A stretch of 64,000 nucleotides of DNA from Sphingobium sp. (GTDB taxonomy: Bacteria; Pseudomonadota; Alphaproteobacteria; Sphingomonadales; Sphingomonadaceae): contig QFQF01000014.1 in the NCBI GenBank assembly GCA_003248935.1, positions 124,001 through 188,000 on the forward strand. The letters run 5' to 3'. The translations under genes and the position numbers were made by a program. Below are positions 37,858 through 46,473 of the stretch, in pieces. The notes beneath the pieces are model-generated. The model made no database searches. It was not told the origin of the DNA and saw only the letters and a list, made by a program, of their open reading frames with translations. Positions within the stretch are counted from its first letter, which is position 1. Every line of letters starts with the position of its first letter.

Positions 37858-40221
37858 GTGCCTTCATTTAAAAAAAAGCAGGTCGCCGGTTTGCGCTTTA
37901 CGACGAACGCCTATCCGAAGGAACAGCGCCACGACGCATGGCGCTTCGCGCTTCAGCGGCTTTCAATCACCCTCGATAATGTCGGGGACGGCCTTTACGG
38001 CGAACTCTTTCATTTCAAGAGCAGCCTGGGCATCGATTTCGTCCGCCTGACGGGCACGCCGCAGGCATGGTCGGTGGACTTTTCCGATCAGCCCGGCGCG
38101 GTCTGGCTCGCCATGCTGCTGGACGGCACCAGCCATTTCTCGGGCGGGGGGCAGACGATGCACCTTGCCGACGGCGAAATCGTCTGCGCCCTTGCCGACG
38201 CCCGCGGGCACTTCGTCTTCCCGGGCGACAACCGTACGCTTCTGGTGCGCGTGCCGCAGACCATGCTAAACCTCCGCCTGAAGGCACCGCTCCCGGCCCA
38301 GCCGCGCAAGCTGGCCGTCGACGGAGGCGCCGCCCGGGTATTCTGCGGCCTGCTGCGGTCGCTGGCCGACGCCATCGGTGAGATCACGACCGATCAGGCC
38401 CGCCCCGTGGAACTCGCCTTCCCCGAATTCCTGCTGACCAGCCTGCTCGATAACGCACCGCCAAAGGCGCTGGGCGGCGCGGCCGGCATGCGCGCCGCCT
38501 TGCTGGAGCGGATATTCCAGACGATCGAAATTCGCCTGTCCGATCCGAACCTCAATTATCAGCAGGTGGCGAGCGAGCACGGCATATCGCCGCGCTACCT
38601 CCAGAAACTGTTCGAATCGATCGACGACAGCTTCGGGCATTATGTGAAGGTCCGCCGCCTCGAACGCTGCCGCCTCGACCTGCGCAGCCCCCTGCATGTG
38701 CAGAAGTCGATCTCAGACATCCTGTTCCAGTGGGGGTTCAACGATTCCGCTTCGTTCAGCCGCGCGTTCCGCGAGCAATATGGCGTGTCGCCGCGCGAAT
38801 ATCGCAAGGCGCCGCCGAGCGAGGACAGCCCGGACCATGCCCTGCGCCGCGGCCGCCCAACCCAGCGGCAGCGGCAGGCGGAGGAAGAGGAGCGACTGCG
38901 CGCGGAGGCCGGGGAAGCCGACGCGTCGGAGCCCGTCTTCGTTGACGAAACGCCGCCCCCCTCACCCGGCACGCCGGTTCGGCACCATCACCTGCCGGTC
39001 AGTCCGGAAACGATCCACTGGGGCTATTTCAGCCGATCGCTGAAGCCCGCCCTTACGGTGCGATCGGGCGATTTCGTCACCGTCGAAACCCTGACGCATC
39101 ATGCCAATGACGATCCGGAACGGATGGTCGAGGGCGATGACGGCGCAGAGAGCGTCTATCACTGGACTGCCGAGGGGAAGGCTGTCGACCGCAGAGGCGC
39201 GGGCCCCATGAATGCCAGCGCCTTCGGGCGCGGCGCCGGGGAAGGGTTCGGCGTCCATATCTGTACCGGCCCCATTGCCGTCCATGGCGCCGTGCCGGGC
39301 GACGTGATCGAGGTGCGCATCCTCGACCTGAAGCCACGGATGAGCGGCAATCCCCGCTTTTCCGGCAAGGCCTTCGGCAGCAATGCCGCGACCTACTGGG
39401 GCTATCATTTCAGCGACCTGCTGACCGAACCGAAGCAGCGGGAAGTCATCACCATCTATGAAGTGGAATCGGGTGGCGGACGCCCCCCCACGGCCCATGC
39501 CGTGTACAGCTATCGCTGGACGCCGCAGACCGATCCGTTCGGGACGGTGCATGAGCGCTACGACTATCCCGGCGTGCCGGTCGATCCGGCGACGATCGAG
39601 CGCAATTACGATATCCTGCGCAACGTTGAGATTCCGATCCGCCCGCATTTCGGCGTGATCGCCGTGGCGCCTGCCCATTCCGGCCTGGTCGATTCCGTGC
39701 CGCCCGCGTCATTCGGCGGCAATCTCGACAACTGGCGCACCGGCCCCGGATCGCGCGTGTTCCTGCCCGTTCAGGTACCGGGTGCCCTGCTGTCGCTGGG
39801 CGACCCCCACGCCTCCCAGGGAGATTCGGAGCTGTGCGGGACGGCCATCGAATGCTCGATGACGGCGCTGATCCAGATCATCCACCATCCGGCGAGCGAA
39901 TTGCGCGATCATCTGCGCGATCTCGACTATCCGATGATCGAAACGGAAACCGAATGGGTGGTCATCGGCTTCAGCCATCCCGACTATCTGCAGGAACTGG
40001 GCGATGACGCGCAAAGCGAGGTCTACAAGAAATCCTCGCTGGATGCCGCGATGCGCGACGCGTTCCGCAAGGCCCGGCGGTTCCTGATGACGACCAAGGA
40101 ACTGAGCGAGGATGAGGCCATCTCGCTGCTCTCCGTCGGTGTCGATTTCGGCGTATCTCAGGTCGTCAACGGTAACTGGGGCGTCCACGCGGTCATCCGC
40201 AAATCCCTGTTCACCGCTTGA
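37858..40221 (+). CDS. AraC-family regulator fused to acetamidase/formamidase
   Basis: A single unbroken frame of about 787 residues. Residues 1-200 resemble an AraC ligand-binding/arm region (GLRFTTNAYPKEQRHDAWRF...). About 211-318 is the AraC DNA-binding domain (QVASEHGISPRYLQKLFE, then ISDILFQWGFNDSASFSRAFREQYG with RE-Y-R). A charged linker of about 60 residues (DEEERLRAEAG type) leads to a complete FmdA/AmdA domain (about 380-787). Its conserved stretches (HHANDDP, HICTGPIAVHGA, GGNLDNWR, GDPHASQGDSELCGTAIE) match those of the stand-alone paralogue at 41165-42256. The GTG 37858 start is tentative. It could be an enzyme-sensing regulator. Confidence 0.85.
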   Translation: MPSFKKKQVAGLRFTTNAYPKEQRHDAWRFALQRLSITLDNVGDGLYGELFHFKSSLGIDFVRLTGTPQAWSVDFSDQPGAVWLAMLLDGTSHFSGGGQTMHLADGEIVCALADARGHFVFPGDNRTLLVRVPQTMLNLRLKAPLPAQPRKLAVDGGAARVFCGLLRSLADAIGEITTDQARPVELAFPEFLLTSLLDNAPPKALGGAAGMRAALLERIFQTIEIRLSDPNLNYQQVASEHGISPRYLQKLFESIDDSFGHYVKVRRLERCRLDLRSPLHVQKSISDILFQWGFNDSASFSRAFREQYGVSPREYRKAPPSEDSPDHALRRGRPTQRQRQAEEEERLRAEAGEADASEPVFVDETPPPSPGTPVRHHHLPVSPETIHWGYFSRSLKPALTVRSGDFVTVETLTHHANDDPERMVEGDDGAESVYHWTAEGKAVDRRGAGPMNASAFGRGAGEGFGVHICTGPIAVHGAVPGDVIEVRILDLKPRMSGNPRFSGKAFGSNAATYWGYHFSDLLTEPKQREVITIYEVESGGGRPPTAHAVYSYRWTPQTDPFGTVHERYDYPGVPVDPATIERNYDILRNVEIPIRPHFGVIAVAPAHSGLVDSVPPASFGGNLDNWRTGPGSRVFLPVQVPGALLSLGDPHASQGDSELCGTAIECSMTALIQIIHHPASELRDHLRDLDYPMIETETEWVVIGFSHPDYLQELGDDAQSEVYKKSSLDAAMRDAFRKARRFLMTTKELSEDEAISLLSVGVDFGVSQVVNGNWGVHAVIRKSLFTA

Positions 40222-40233
40222 CCCCTCCCCCAT

Positions 40234-41046
40234 TCAAAAGGGGCGTTCCCCCGCAATGGTCACGCGATAGCCCGAGCGCACGTCGGGGAAATAGTCCCAC
40301 ACCGCGAAATGCTGCGTGCAGCGATTGTCCCAGAAGGCGACCGAGTGCGGCTGCCATCGAAAGCGGACCTGAAAATTCGGATCCTTCACATGATCGAACA
40401 GGAAGCGCAGCACGGCATCGCTCTCCCCCTTCGCCAGTTCGTTGATCCGGATCGTCTTCGACTGGCTGACGAACAGGCATTTGCGCTTCGTCACGGGATG
40501 CGTGCGGATGACCGGATGGGTGTTGCGCGGATACTTCTTCTCCACATCCGGGAAGAGTTCGCGGTAGATGTGGTTGGAATCATGCACCGCCGTCAGCGGG
40601 TCCAGAAAGGCCTTCATCGCAGGCGACAGCGCGTCATAGGCCGCGTACATGCTAGAAAAGAGCGTATCGCCCCCCTCCGGCGGCAGGGTGTGCATGTAGA
40701 GGATGCTGCCCATCGGCGGCTCTGCGTCCTCGCTCAGGTCCGAGTGCCAGTTCTCTCCGGCGACAAACGTGCTCTTCTCGTCCGCGTGGATCGCGACGAT
40801 CTCCGGATGATCGGGCAGGCCCGCGACGCCGGAATGATAGGCAAGATCACCGAAGCACCGGCCGAGCCGCTTGTGGCTGTCATGATCGAGGTGCTGGTCA
40901 CGGAAGAAGATGACCTGATGCTCCATCAGGGCATCGTGCAATTCGCTCACTTCCCTGTTGCCCAGCGGCTTGGCGAGATCGATGCCGAATATCTCCGCAC
41001 CGATACGCTTGGTCATCGGTCGAACGTCGAGCACCTCATAGGACAT
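40234..41046 (-). CDS. TauD-family taurine dioxygenase-like oxygenase
   Basis: A 270-residue 2-oxoglutarate/Fe(II) oxygenase. H101-x-D103 (WHSDLSED) and a distal His (CTQHFAVWDYFPDVRSGYR) form the iron triad, with Arg downstream for 2-oxoglutarate. It has the length and N-terminus (EVLDVRPMTKRIGAEI) of the TauD branch, but sulfonate specificity is unproven. It lies convergent to the AraC fusion gene. Confidence 0.88.
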   Translation of the reverse strand: MSYEVLDVRPMTKRIGAEIFGIDLAKPLGNREVSELHDALMEHQVIFFRDQHLDHDSHKRLGRCFGDLAYHSGVAGLPDHPEIVAIHADEKSTFVAGENWHSDLSEDAEPPMGSILYMHTLPPEGGDTLFSSMYAAYDALSPAMKAFLDPLTAVHDSNHIYRELFPDVEKKYPRNTHPVIRTHPVTKRKCLFVSQSKTIRINELAKGESDAVLRFLFDHVKDPNFQVRFRWQPHSVAFWDNRCTQHFAVWDYFPDVRSGYRVTIAGERPF

Positions 41047-41108
41047 CGCATTTCCTCAGGAATACAAACGCGTTTCGTTCATGCCGGAAAGTGAACCTAG
41101 CGGGCAAC

Positions 41109-41122
41109 CGGGTCTTGACCCG
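41109..41122. promoter_or_regulatory. Inverted repeat CGGGTC-TT-GACCCG
   Basis: A perfect 6-bp inverted repeat with a 2-bp centre, 63 bp upstream of the TauD-like gene start. It could be an operator for that gene; a 14-bp GC-rich palindrome can also occur by chance. Confidence 0.3.
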
Positions 41123-41164
41123 CCGTGCCCGTTCGCTTGTCGATGCGCGTCATGCGCCACGCCC

Positions 41165-42256
41165 TTAGCGGACGTCGCGCACCACGCCCTTGTCGGGGAA
41201 AATATCCCGATCGATCCGCACATGGATGCCCTGCGTACCATCGACCACCTGTGTCACCCCGAAATCGGCGGCCACGCTCATCAGGGAATAACCGTCCACT
41301 TTCGACAGGCCCTGATGCTCTGTCAGGAAGTGGAGCATGTCGAGCGAGGCACTCTTCATCGCCTGGTCCAGATCATCGCCGAAGCCATGGACGATCCAGC
41401 AATCGTTCGTTTCCAGCAAGGGCGAGGGGAACTGGAAATCCTTGCGCAGGATGATCTGGAACAGGACATCGAGCGACGCCTCGATCGCGGTTCCGCTGAT
41501 CTCCCCGTCACCCTGGCTCACATGCGGATCGCCGATCGAGAACAGGCCGCCCTTCACCTGTACCGGATAGTACATCCGCGCACCGGCACCGATGCGCCAG
41601 TTGTCGATATTGCCGCCATGCAGGCCCGGCGGAATGGTGCTGACCGGCGCATTCACCGCCGGCGCCACCCCGGCCGTGCCGAGGTGCGGGCGCGCGGGAA
41701 TCGTGATGCCCGGCAGCGCAGGCTGGCGATCGCAGTCGGGACAATGCGTGATCCGGCCCGGCAAACCATAATCGCCCTTGATATCATAGGCATAAAGAGC
41801 GCTCGCCGTATTCGCGTTCGGATCGAGCCGGTAGATCGTCACCCGCTCGGTCTCACCGAACTCCTTGTACAGATGCCCCCAGCTCGCCTGAAGGTTGGAG
41901 CCATAGTTGAAGCGCGGGACCATCTGGAAATAGCGCACCTCCAGCATGTCGCCGGGCTCGGCGCCCTCGACATGGATCGGCCCCGTCATGATGTGGCAGC
42001 CCGGCGCCCGCGTCGCGGGGTCGATCTCCGAGAAGATGCGCTGGATATTGTCGTCGAACATCAGCGTGGGATCGTCACCGGCATGATGCGTCACGGCCTG
42101 CGCCTGGATGAGGTCGCCGCTCTGAACCGTCAGCGCGGGCTTTATCTCGGGCGAGAAATAACCCCAATGCACGGTCTCCGGCGTCGCCTGCAAATGATGG
42201 AGCGCCTTTGGCTGAACATCTTCGCGGACGGCGCCATGCTTGCAGATCAAGGCCAT
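41165..42256 (-). CDS. Acetamidase/formamidase family protein
   Basis: A 363-residue FmdA/AmdA-type amidohydrolase that releases ammonia from small amides. Conserved stretches are HHAGDDP, CHIMTGPIHVEGAEPGD, IPARPHLG, HGGNIDNWRIG and GDPHVSQGDGEISGTAIE. It is related to the C-terminal domain of the nearby AraC fusion protein. It also contains a CPDCDRQ element that could bind a metal. Minus-strand group with the DODA-like and TauD-like genes. Confidence 0.88.
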   Translation of the reverse strand: MALICKHGAVREDVQPKALHHLQATPETVHWGYFSPEIKPALTVQSGDLIQAQAVTHHAGDDPTLMFDDNIQRIFSEIDPATRAPGCHIMTGPIHVEGAEPGDMLEVRYFQMVPRFNYGSNLQASWGHLYKEFGETERVTIYRLDPNANTASALYAYDIKGDYGLPGRITHCPDCDRQPALPGITIPARPHLGTAGVAPAVNAPVSTIPPGLHGGNIDNWRIGAGARMYYPVQVKGGLFSIGDPHVSQGDGEISGTAIEASLDVLFQIILRKDFQFPSPLLETNDCWIVHGFGDDLDQAMKSASLDMLHFLTEHQGLSKVDGYSLMSVAADFGVTQVVDGTQGIHVRIDRDIFPDKGVVRDVR

Positions 42257-42293
42257 ATTATACCCCCTATGGTAACCGGGAACCCGTCGGCGC

Positions 42294-43076
42294 TCAGGCC
42301 GCGTCGATCAGCACGCTGGTCATGCTGAGCGATTTGTGATGAATGAAATTCGGTGCCAGTTCCGCCCGCTCGCCGGGATGGCGGGCACCCAGCACGTACA
42401 GCAGCGGCCAGAAGTGATCCGGCGTCGGCACCGACAGCTTCGCGTCCTCCCCCATCGCCTCGAAGTCGATCACCGTTTCGGGCCGGTCGGCGACGATCGC
42501 ATCAAGCATGGTGTCGTTGAAGCGCTTCGCCCATGGATAAGGTGGCGCGGTCGGATTGCCCCAGTCCATCGCGGGCAGATTATGGACGATATTGCCGGTT
42601 CCCATGATCAGCACGCCCTCGTCGCGGAGCGGCCGCAGCGCCTGGCCGATGGCCCAGTGCTCGGCCGGCGACTTGGCGACATCCATGCCCAGCTGGACGA
42701 CCGGCACGTCCGCTTCCGGAAAGGCGTGGACCAGCACCGACCATGTGCCGTGATCGAGACCCCAGGACTGGTCCACGGACACCGGCATCGGCGCCAGCAG
42801 ATCGCGGATGCGCAACGCCAGTTCCGGGTCGCCCGGTGCGGGATACTGCACATCGAACAGCGCCTGCGGGAACGCGCCGAAATCATGGATGGTCGGTGGC
42901 TGGCGCATCGCCGTCACCGCCGTCCCGCGGGTTAGCCAGTGGGCGGAGACGCACAATATGGCGCGCGGCTTGCCGATCCGCGCCGCGATGTCCGCCCATG
43001 CCCGCGTCGTATCGCTCTTTTCCAGCGCGACCATCGGGCTGCCGTGGCCAAAGAAAACGACGGGTAGGCGGCTCAT
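42294..43076 (-). CDS. DODA/LigB-family extradiol dioxygenase
   Basis: A 260-residue protein of the class III extradiol (YgiD, 4,5-DOPA dioxygenase) family. Conserved GHGSPM at the N-terminus and SAHW, LDHGTWSVL, GTGNIVHNL and PTPDHFWPLLYVLGA, which hold the metal and catalytic histidines. It cleaves catecholic rings in relatives; the substrate is unknown. ATG 43076. Confidence 0.87.
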   Translation of the reverse strand: MSRLPVVFFGHGSPMVALEKSDTTRAWADIAARIGKPRAILCVSAHWLTRGTAVTAMRQPPTIHDFGAFPQALFDVQYPAPGDPELALRIRDLLAPMPVSVDQSWGLDHGTWSVLVHAFPEADVPVVQLGMDVAKSPAEHWAIGQALRPLRDEGVLIMGTGNIVHNLPAMDWGNPTAPPYPWAKRFNDTMLDAIVADRPETVIDFEAMGEDAKLSVPTPDHFWPLLYVLGARHPGERAELAPNFIHHKSLSMTSVLIDAA

Positions 43077-43189
43077 CGGGCGGTCTTCTCGTTCATGTCT
43101 GTCATCTGTCTGCTGGAGCTAGGAGGCGCAGTGGCGAAACTCTTGCATTGCCGCGCACAAGATGTTGCTGCGGCGCACGTCCGGGCGCA

Positions 43190-43675
43190 TCACTCGCGGG
43201 TAAAACCGGCCGGGATCTGCGGGCTTTCGCCAGCCTTGCCCCACAGAACGATCTCATTGCCCCATGGGTCGGCGAACGCATGGTTGTAACCGTTGAATTC
43301 CTTCCAGTAATGGTTGCGCCACAGGATGGTCGCCCCGAGCGCCTCCGCCGTGCCAAGGATGCGGTCGGCCGAGTCATCGTCGCTGATCAGCACCCAGATA
43401 CGCGGCTTGCGTCCGGCCGTTGCGGTTGCGCGCGGTTCGACACCGGCCGGTTCGGGGTGCGGCCGCGCATTGGCCGCATCGAAGATGCCCAGATGCAGAT
43501 TGCCGATCTGGCTGTCGCTGCCATCCTTGTTCTTGAAGAAGCCGCCCGGCACCATCCGGTGATAGATACCCTCCGGCCGCGCATCATTCTCCCAACCGAA
43601 GACCTCCGCGTAGAAGCGCCCGGCCGCTGCCGGATCGTCCGAGGCGAGGTCCACGAAAATCAACGTGTTGGTCAT
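43190..43675 (-). CDS. VOC-superfamily protein
   Basis: A 161-residue glyoxalase-fold protein: TLIFVDLASDDPAAAGRFYAEVFGW at the start and HAFADPWGNEIVLWGK near the end. The middle contains an Asp-rich loop and a putative partner region. No catalytic call is possible from sequence alone. Likely cotranscribed with the DODA-like and acetamidase genes. Confidence 0.8.
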   Translation of the reverse strand: MTNTLIFVDLASDDPAAAGRFYAEVFGWENDARPEGIYHRMVPGGFFKNKDGSDSQIGNLHLGIFDAANARPHPEPAGVEPRATATAGRKPRIWVLISDDDSADRILGTAEALGATILWRNHYWKEFNGYNHAFADPWGNEIVLWGKAGESPQIPAGFTRE

Positions 43676-43768
43676 GGGAATGATCGTCCTTCTTCATGAT
43701 ATAGTTCTCCCGTCCGGCGCGAACGGTGATCGTTGCCGGTCGGGACTTTCCGTGTGATGTGGGTTAGG

Positions 43769-44971
43769 TCAGACTGCGCTTTTCAGCCGTGTGACCGGCG
43801 CCGACGGCCCCCTCCTCCGGTTCCACTCGCCCCAATAGCGGTCGACGAGCCACAGGTTGAACTGGCGCTGCGCGTCCTCCTGCCAGCTGTAGCGGCCGCG
43901 CGGCGCAAACTTCGACCCCAGCCCCTGCTGCACCAGCAGGTCGACGTGCAGGTCCTGCGCCACGATGTGGGCCGTATATTCGTCGTTGAGCGTGCGCTTC
44001 TCCTCGAACCCCGGGTCTCTCAGCGCTTCGGGAAGATAGAGGCTGCCGAAGGTCAGGCCGTGGCGGTCGGCCGAGCGCGCGTCCATGATCAGGTAGATCA
44101 CCACGTCGTTCAGCACGACGAGCGAAAGGGTCGGCGGCAGGTTGACGAACAGCAGCCGGTTCTGCTCCTCCTCCGTCAGATTCGGGAAGACCGGGAAGAG
44201 CGCCTTTTCAGTCGGATTGAAGCTGGCATTGGCGTGGGTCGAGCCATTCAGCCGGTAATAGCCGGCCGTGTCCGCAGGCACCGGCGGAAAGCTCGCGAGC
44301 GAACTCGGGATATAGTCGTGCAGCCCGTGGTGCAGGCGATTGGCGTGATATCCGTCATTGTTGTTCTCGAACTGTACCTTCCAGTTCCAGGCGAACTCGT
44401 GCCTTGCAGGTTCAGGCCCGCGCAGTCGTGCGAATTCATAGTTGGCGACGATGGGCTCGATGGCCCCCAGCCGGGCGGCGAGCGGAGCCGCGTCCGGATC
44501 GAAATTCACGAAGATGAAGCCGTGCCACAGTTCGACCTTCAGCTTGGGAAGCCCGTATTGCGCCTTGTCGAAATTGCAGGTCTTGTTCATCGCGGGCGCG
44601 CCGACCAGCGTCCCGTCGAGATCATATGTCCAGTGGTGATAGGGGCAGACGAACGAACGGGTATTGCCCTGCCCCTCCGCCACCAGCATGGCGCGATGCT
44701 GGCACACCGACGACATGGCCTGCAACGCGCCGCTCCGGTCCCGGGCCACCACGATGGGTTCGTTGGCATGGGTGCAGGTGAAATAATCGCCCGCCTTATC
44801 GACCCACTCCTCGCGCCCTACGCACAGCCATTCGCGATAGAACAGCGCGTCCTTTTCGAAACGGAAGAACTCCTCGTCCGTGTAGCAGGCCGGCGGCAAC
44901 GTCTCCGCCTGTTCGGTCGCAGTGATCGAACTCGCGAAGCTGTCGAAGAACTGGTCGGTCAGCAAAGTCAT
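43769..44971 (-). CDS. Rieske ring-hydroxylating oxygenase, large subunit
   Basis: A 400-residue protein. The Rieske 2Fe-2S ligands are in SVCQHRAML and CPYHHWTY (CxH...CxxH), and the mononuclear iron site in NNDGYHANRLHHGLHDY with a downstream Asp. No beta subunit, ferredoxin or reductase gene is adjacent, so the redox partners are elsewhere or generic. The aromatic, carnitine-like or betaine-like substrate cannot be assigned. Confidence 0.88.
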   Translation of the reverse strand: MTLLTDQFFDSFASSITATEQAETLPPACYTDEEFFRFEKDALFYREWLCVGREEWVDKAGDYFTCTHANEPIVVARDRSGALQAMSSVCQHRAMLVAEGQGNTRSFVCPYHHWTYDLDGTLVGAPAMNKTCNFDKAQYGLPKLKVELWHGFIFVNFDPDAAPLAARLGAIEPIVANYEFARLRGPEPARHEFAWNWKVQFENNNDGYHANRLHHGLHDYIPSSLASFPPVPADTAGYYRLNGSTHANASFNPTEKALFPVFPNLTEEEQNRLLFVNLPPTLSLVVLNDVVIYLIMDARSADRHGLTFGSLYLPEALRDPGFEEKRTLNDEYTAHIVAQDLHVDLLVQQGLGSKFAPRGRYSWQEDAQRQFNLWLVDRYWGEWNRRRGPSAPVTRLKSAV

Positions 44972-45030
44972 CGTCTGTCCTTGTTACAGCCCCTGTGCGT
45001 GGGCCGGTCCGCCGCTTCTACGGCTGGCTC

Positions 45031-46302
45031 TCATTCCGCCGGTTCCAGCACGACGCCACCCAGCCCTTCGTCGAGCGGCCGTGTGCGGGGAGCGGCGCCC
45101 GGAGCCCGCAGGAAGATGGCGCTGGTGAACGTGACGATACCGAGCAGCACCGCAATCACCGCGAACATCGGCACGAAGCTGCCGGTAGTGTCGGCCGCCC
45201 ACCCGGCCGAAAGCGGGCCGAGGACGGCGAACGTCGTCGCCATGGTCGCCACGGCCACCATCTCGCCCGCGATCGCCGCACCGAAGTAGCGCAACAGAAG
45301 GATGTGGGCCGACAGCCAGCTCAGCCCCCATCCCGCGCCGAACAGCAGGGCAAAGGCATAGACCCAGCCCGGCGTCGCGGTGAGACACAGCAGCGCGACC
45401 GCAGCGCATTGCAGGCCCAGGCCAAGGACGAGGACCAGCTTCGCATCGACGCGCTCCGTCAGCGCACCGGTCACGCCCTTCGCCGCCGTGCCGGTGAGCG
45501 CCAGCAGGCTCATCGCCATCGCGCCGGCCGCGCTGGTGCCCGAGCCAAGGCTGGCGACATGCGTCACCAGTACCGAATGCATGGTGGTGACGATGGTCTG
45601 GACGACCATCATGGCCAGCGCCAGCAACAGGAACGACGGCATCCGGATCGCCTGGGACACCGTCCACAGCGCGGGCAAAGGTGCATCTGCATCGGACCGG
45701 TGAGCACCGGCGTTCCTGACCTGATCGGTGGTCTCGACTTTCACCGCATCGCGGATGCAGGCGAACAGCACGGCGCTCAGCGCCAGCGCGCTCACCGCCA
45801 TGGCGAGCCAGTGCATCCGCCAGCTGCCCGTCGAGGTCACGATCATGTTGACGATCAGCGGCCCGACGACGCCGCCAAGCGCACCGGCCATGAAATAGAA
45901 ACCGATCATCCGGGCCGAGCGATCCGGAAACCAGGTCGCCAGCAGATAGACCGCAGGTGACGGCGCGACGATCGAAAAGCCGATGCCCATCAGCGTCGTG
46001 GCGAGGAAGAACACGCCGATACCGTGGACGATCGAGGCGAGAAAGAAGCCTGCCGCCAGCACAAGCCCGCCGATCGCCATCGTCAGCCGGGTGCCCATTG
46101 CCCGCATCATCAGCGGCGGCAGCGGGCTGCTGAGCCCACAGGCGAGGCCAAGGAGTGAGAAGCTCATGCCCGCCAGCGTCTGCGACCAGCCTAGGTCCGC
46201 CACCATCGTGTAGAGCACATAGCCAAGCGAGGTGAATGTCGTCGCGGTCGCAAAGAAAAAGCCCAGCGAAGCGGCGAACATGACCAGCATTTTCCGTGAC
46301 AT
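45031..46302 (-). CDS. MFS transporter
   Basis: A 423-residue protein from ATG 46302, after a GGGGAG site, with about 12 transmembrane segments. It resembles MCT-like transporters (LGFFFATATTFTSLGYVLYTMV). It sits between the Rieske oxygenase and the TonB receptor, so it is a candidate inner-membrane uptake step for the same substrate. Confidence 0.85.
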   Translation of the reverse strand: MSRKMLVMFAASLGFFFATATTFTSLGYVLYTMVADLGWSQTLAGMSFSLLGLACGLSSPLPPLMMRAMGTRLTMAIGGLVLAAGFFLASIVHGIGVFFLATTLMGIGFSIVAPSPAVYLLATWFPDRSARMIGFYFMAGALGGVVGPLIVNMIVTSTGSWRMHWLAMAVSALALSAVLFACIRDAVKVETTDQVRNAGAHRSDADAPLPALWTVSQAIRMPSFLLLALAMMVVQTIVTTMHSVLVTHVASLGSGTSAAGAMAMSLLALTGTAAKGVTGALTERVDAKLVLVLGLGLQCAAVALLCLTATPGWVYAFALLFGAGWGLSWLSAHILLLRYFGAAIAGEMVAVATMATTFAVLGPLSAGWAADTTGSFVPMFAVIAVLLGIVTFTSAIFLRAPGAAPRTRPLDEGLGGVVLEPAE

Positions 46303-46422
46303 CGCAATGCTCCCCGGCGAAAGGCGGAAGGAAACTCCCAGGATCAAGATGCTATGCCGCCTCGCAAAGCGCTTGATCCCCGGCGCACTAAGAGTTGATG
46401 CAAGGGCCCTGTCTGGAAAGTC

Positions 46423-46447
46423 GTGCCGCCGGTCCGGCCGGCGGCAC
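46423..46447 (-). terminator. Hairpin after the TonB receptor gene
   Basis: A perfect 10-bp GC stem (GTGCCGCCGG / CCGGCGGCAC) with a 5-base loop, 26 bp past the stop of the minus-strand receptor gene. No U-run follows on that strand; it may end transcription of the receptor or insulate the MFS gene. Confidence 0.55.
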
Positions 46448-46473
46448 GCTCTCCGCGCCCCCGCTCGGAGCCC

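Noticed and set aside
37830..37871. Programmed frameshift joining the short leader ORF to the AraC fusion
   Set aside because: The stop codon of the short frame comes before the A run, so slippage on the A run cannot bypass it. A separate start at GTG 37858 is simpler.
40222..40245. Possible terminator between the AraC fusion and the convergent TauD-like gene (CCCCT...AGGGG)
   Set aside because: The stem is only five to six pairs with a large loop and extends into the TauD-like coding end; too weak to call.
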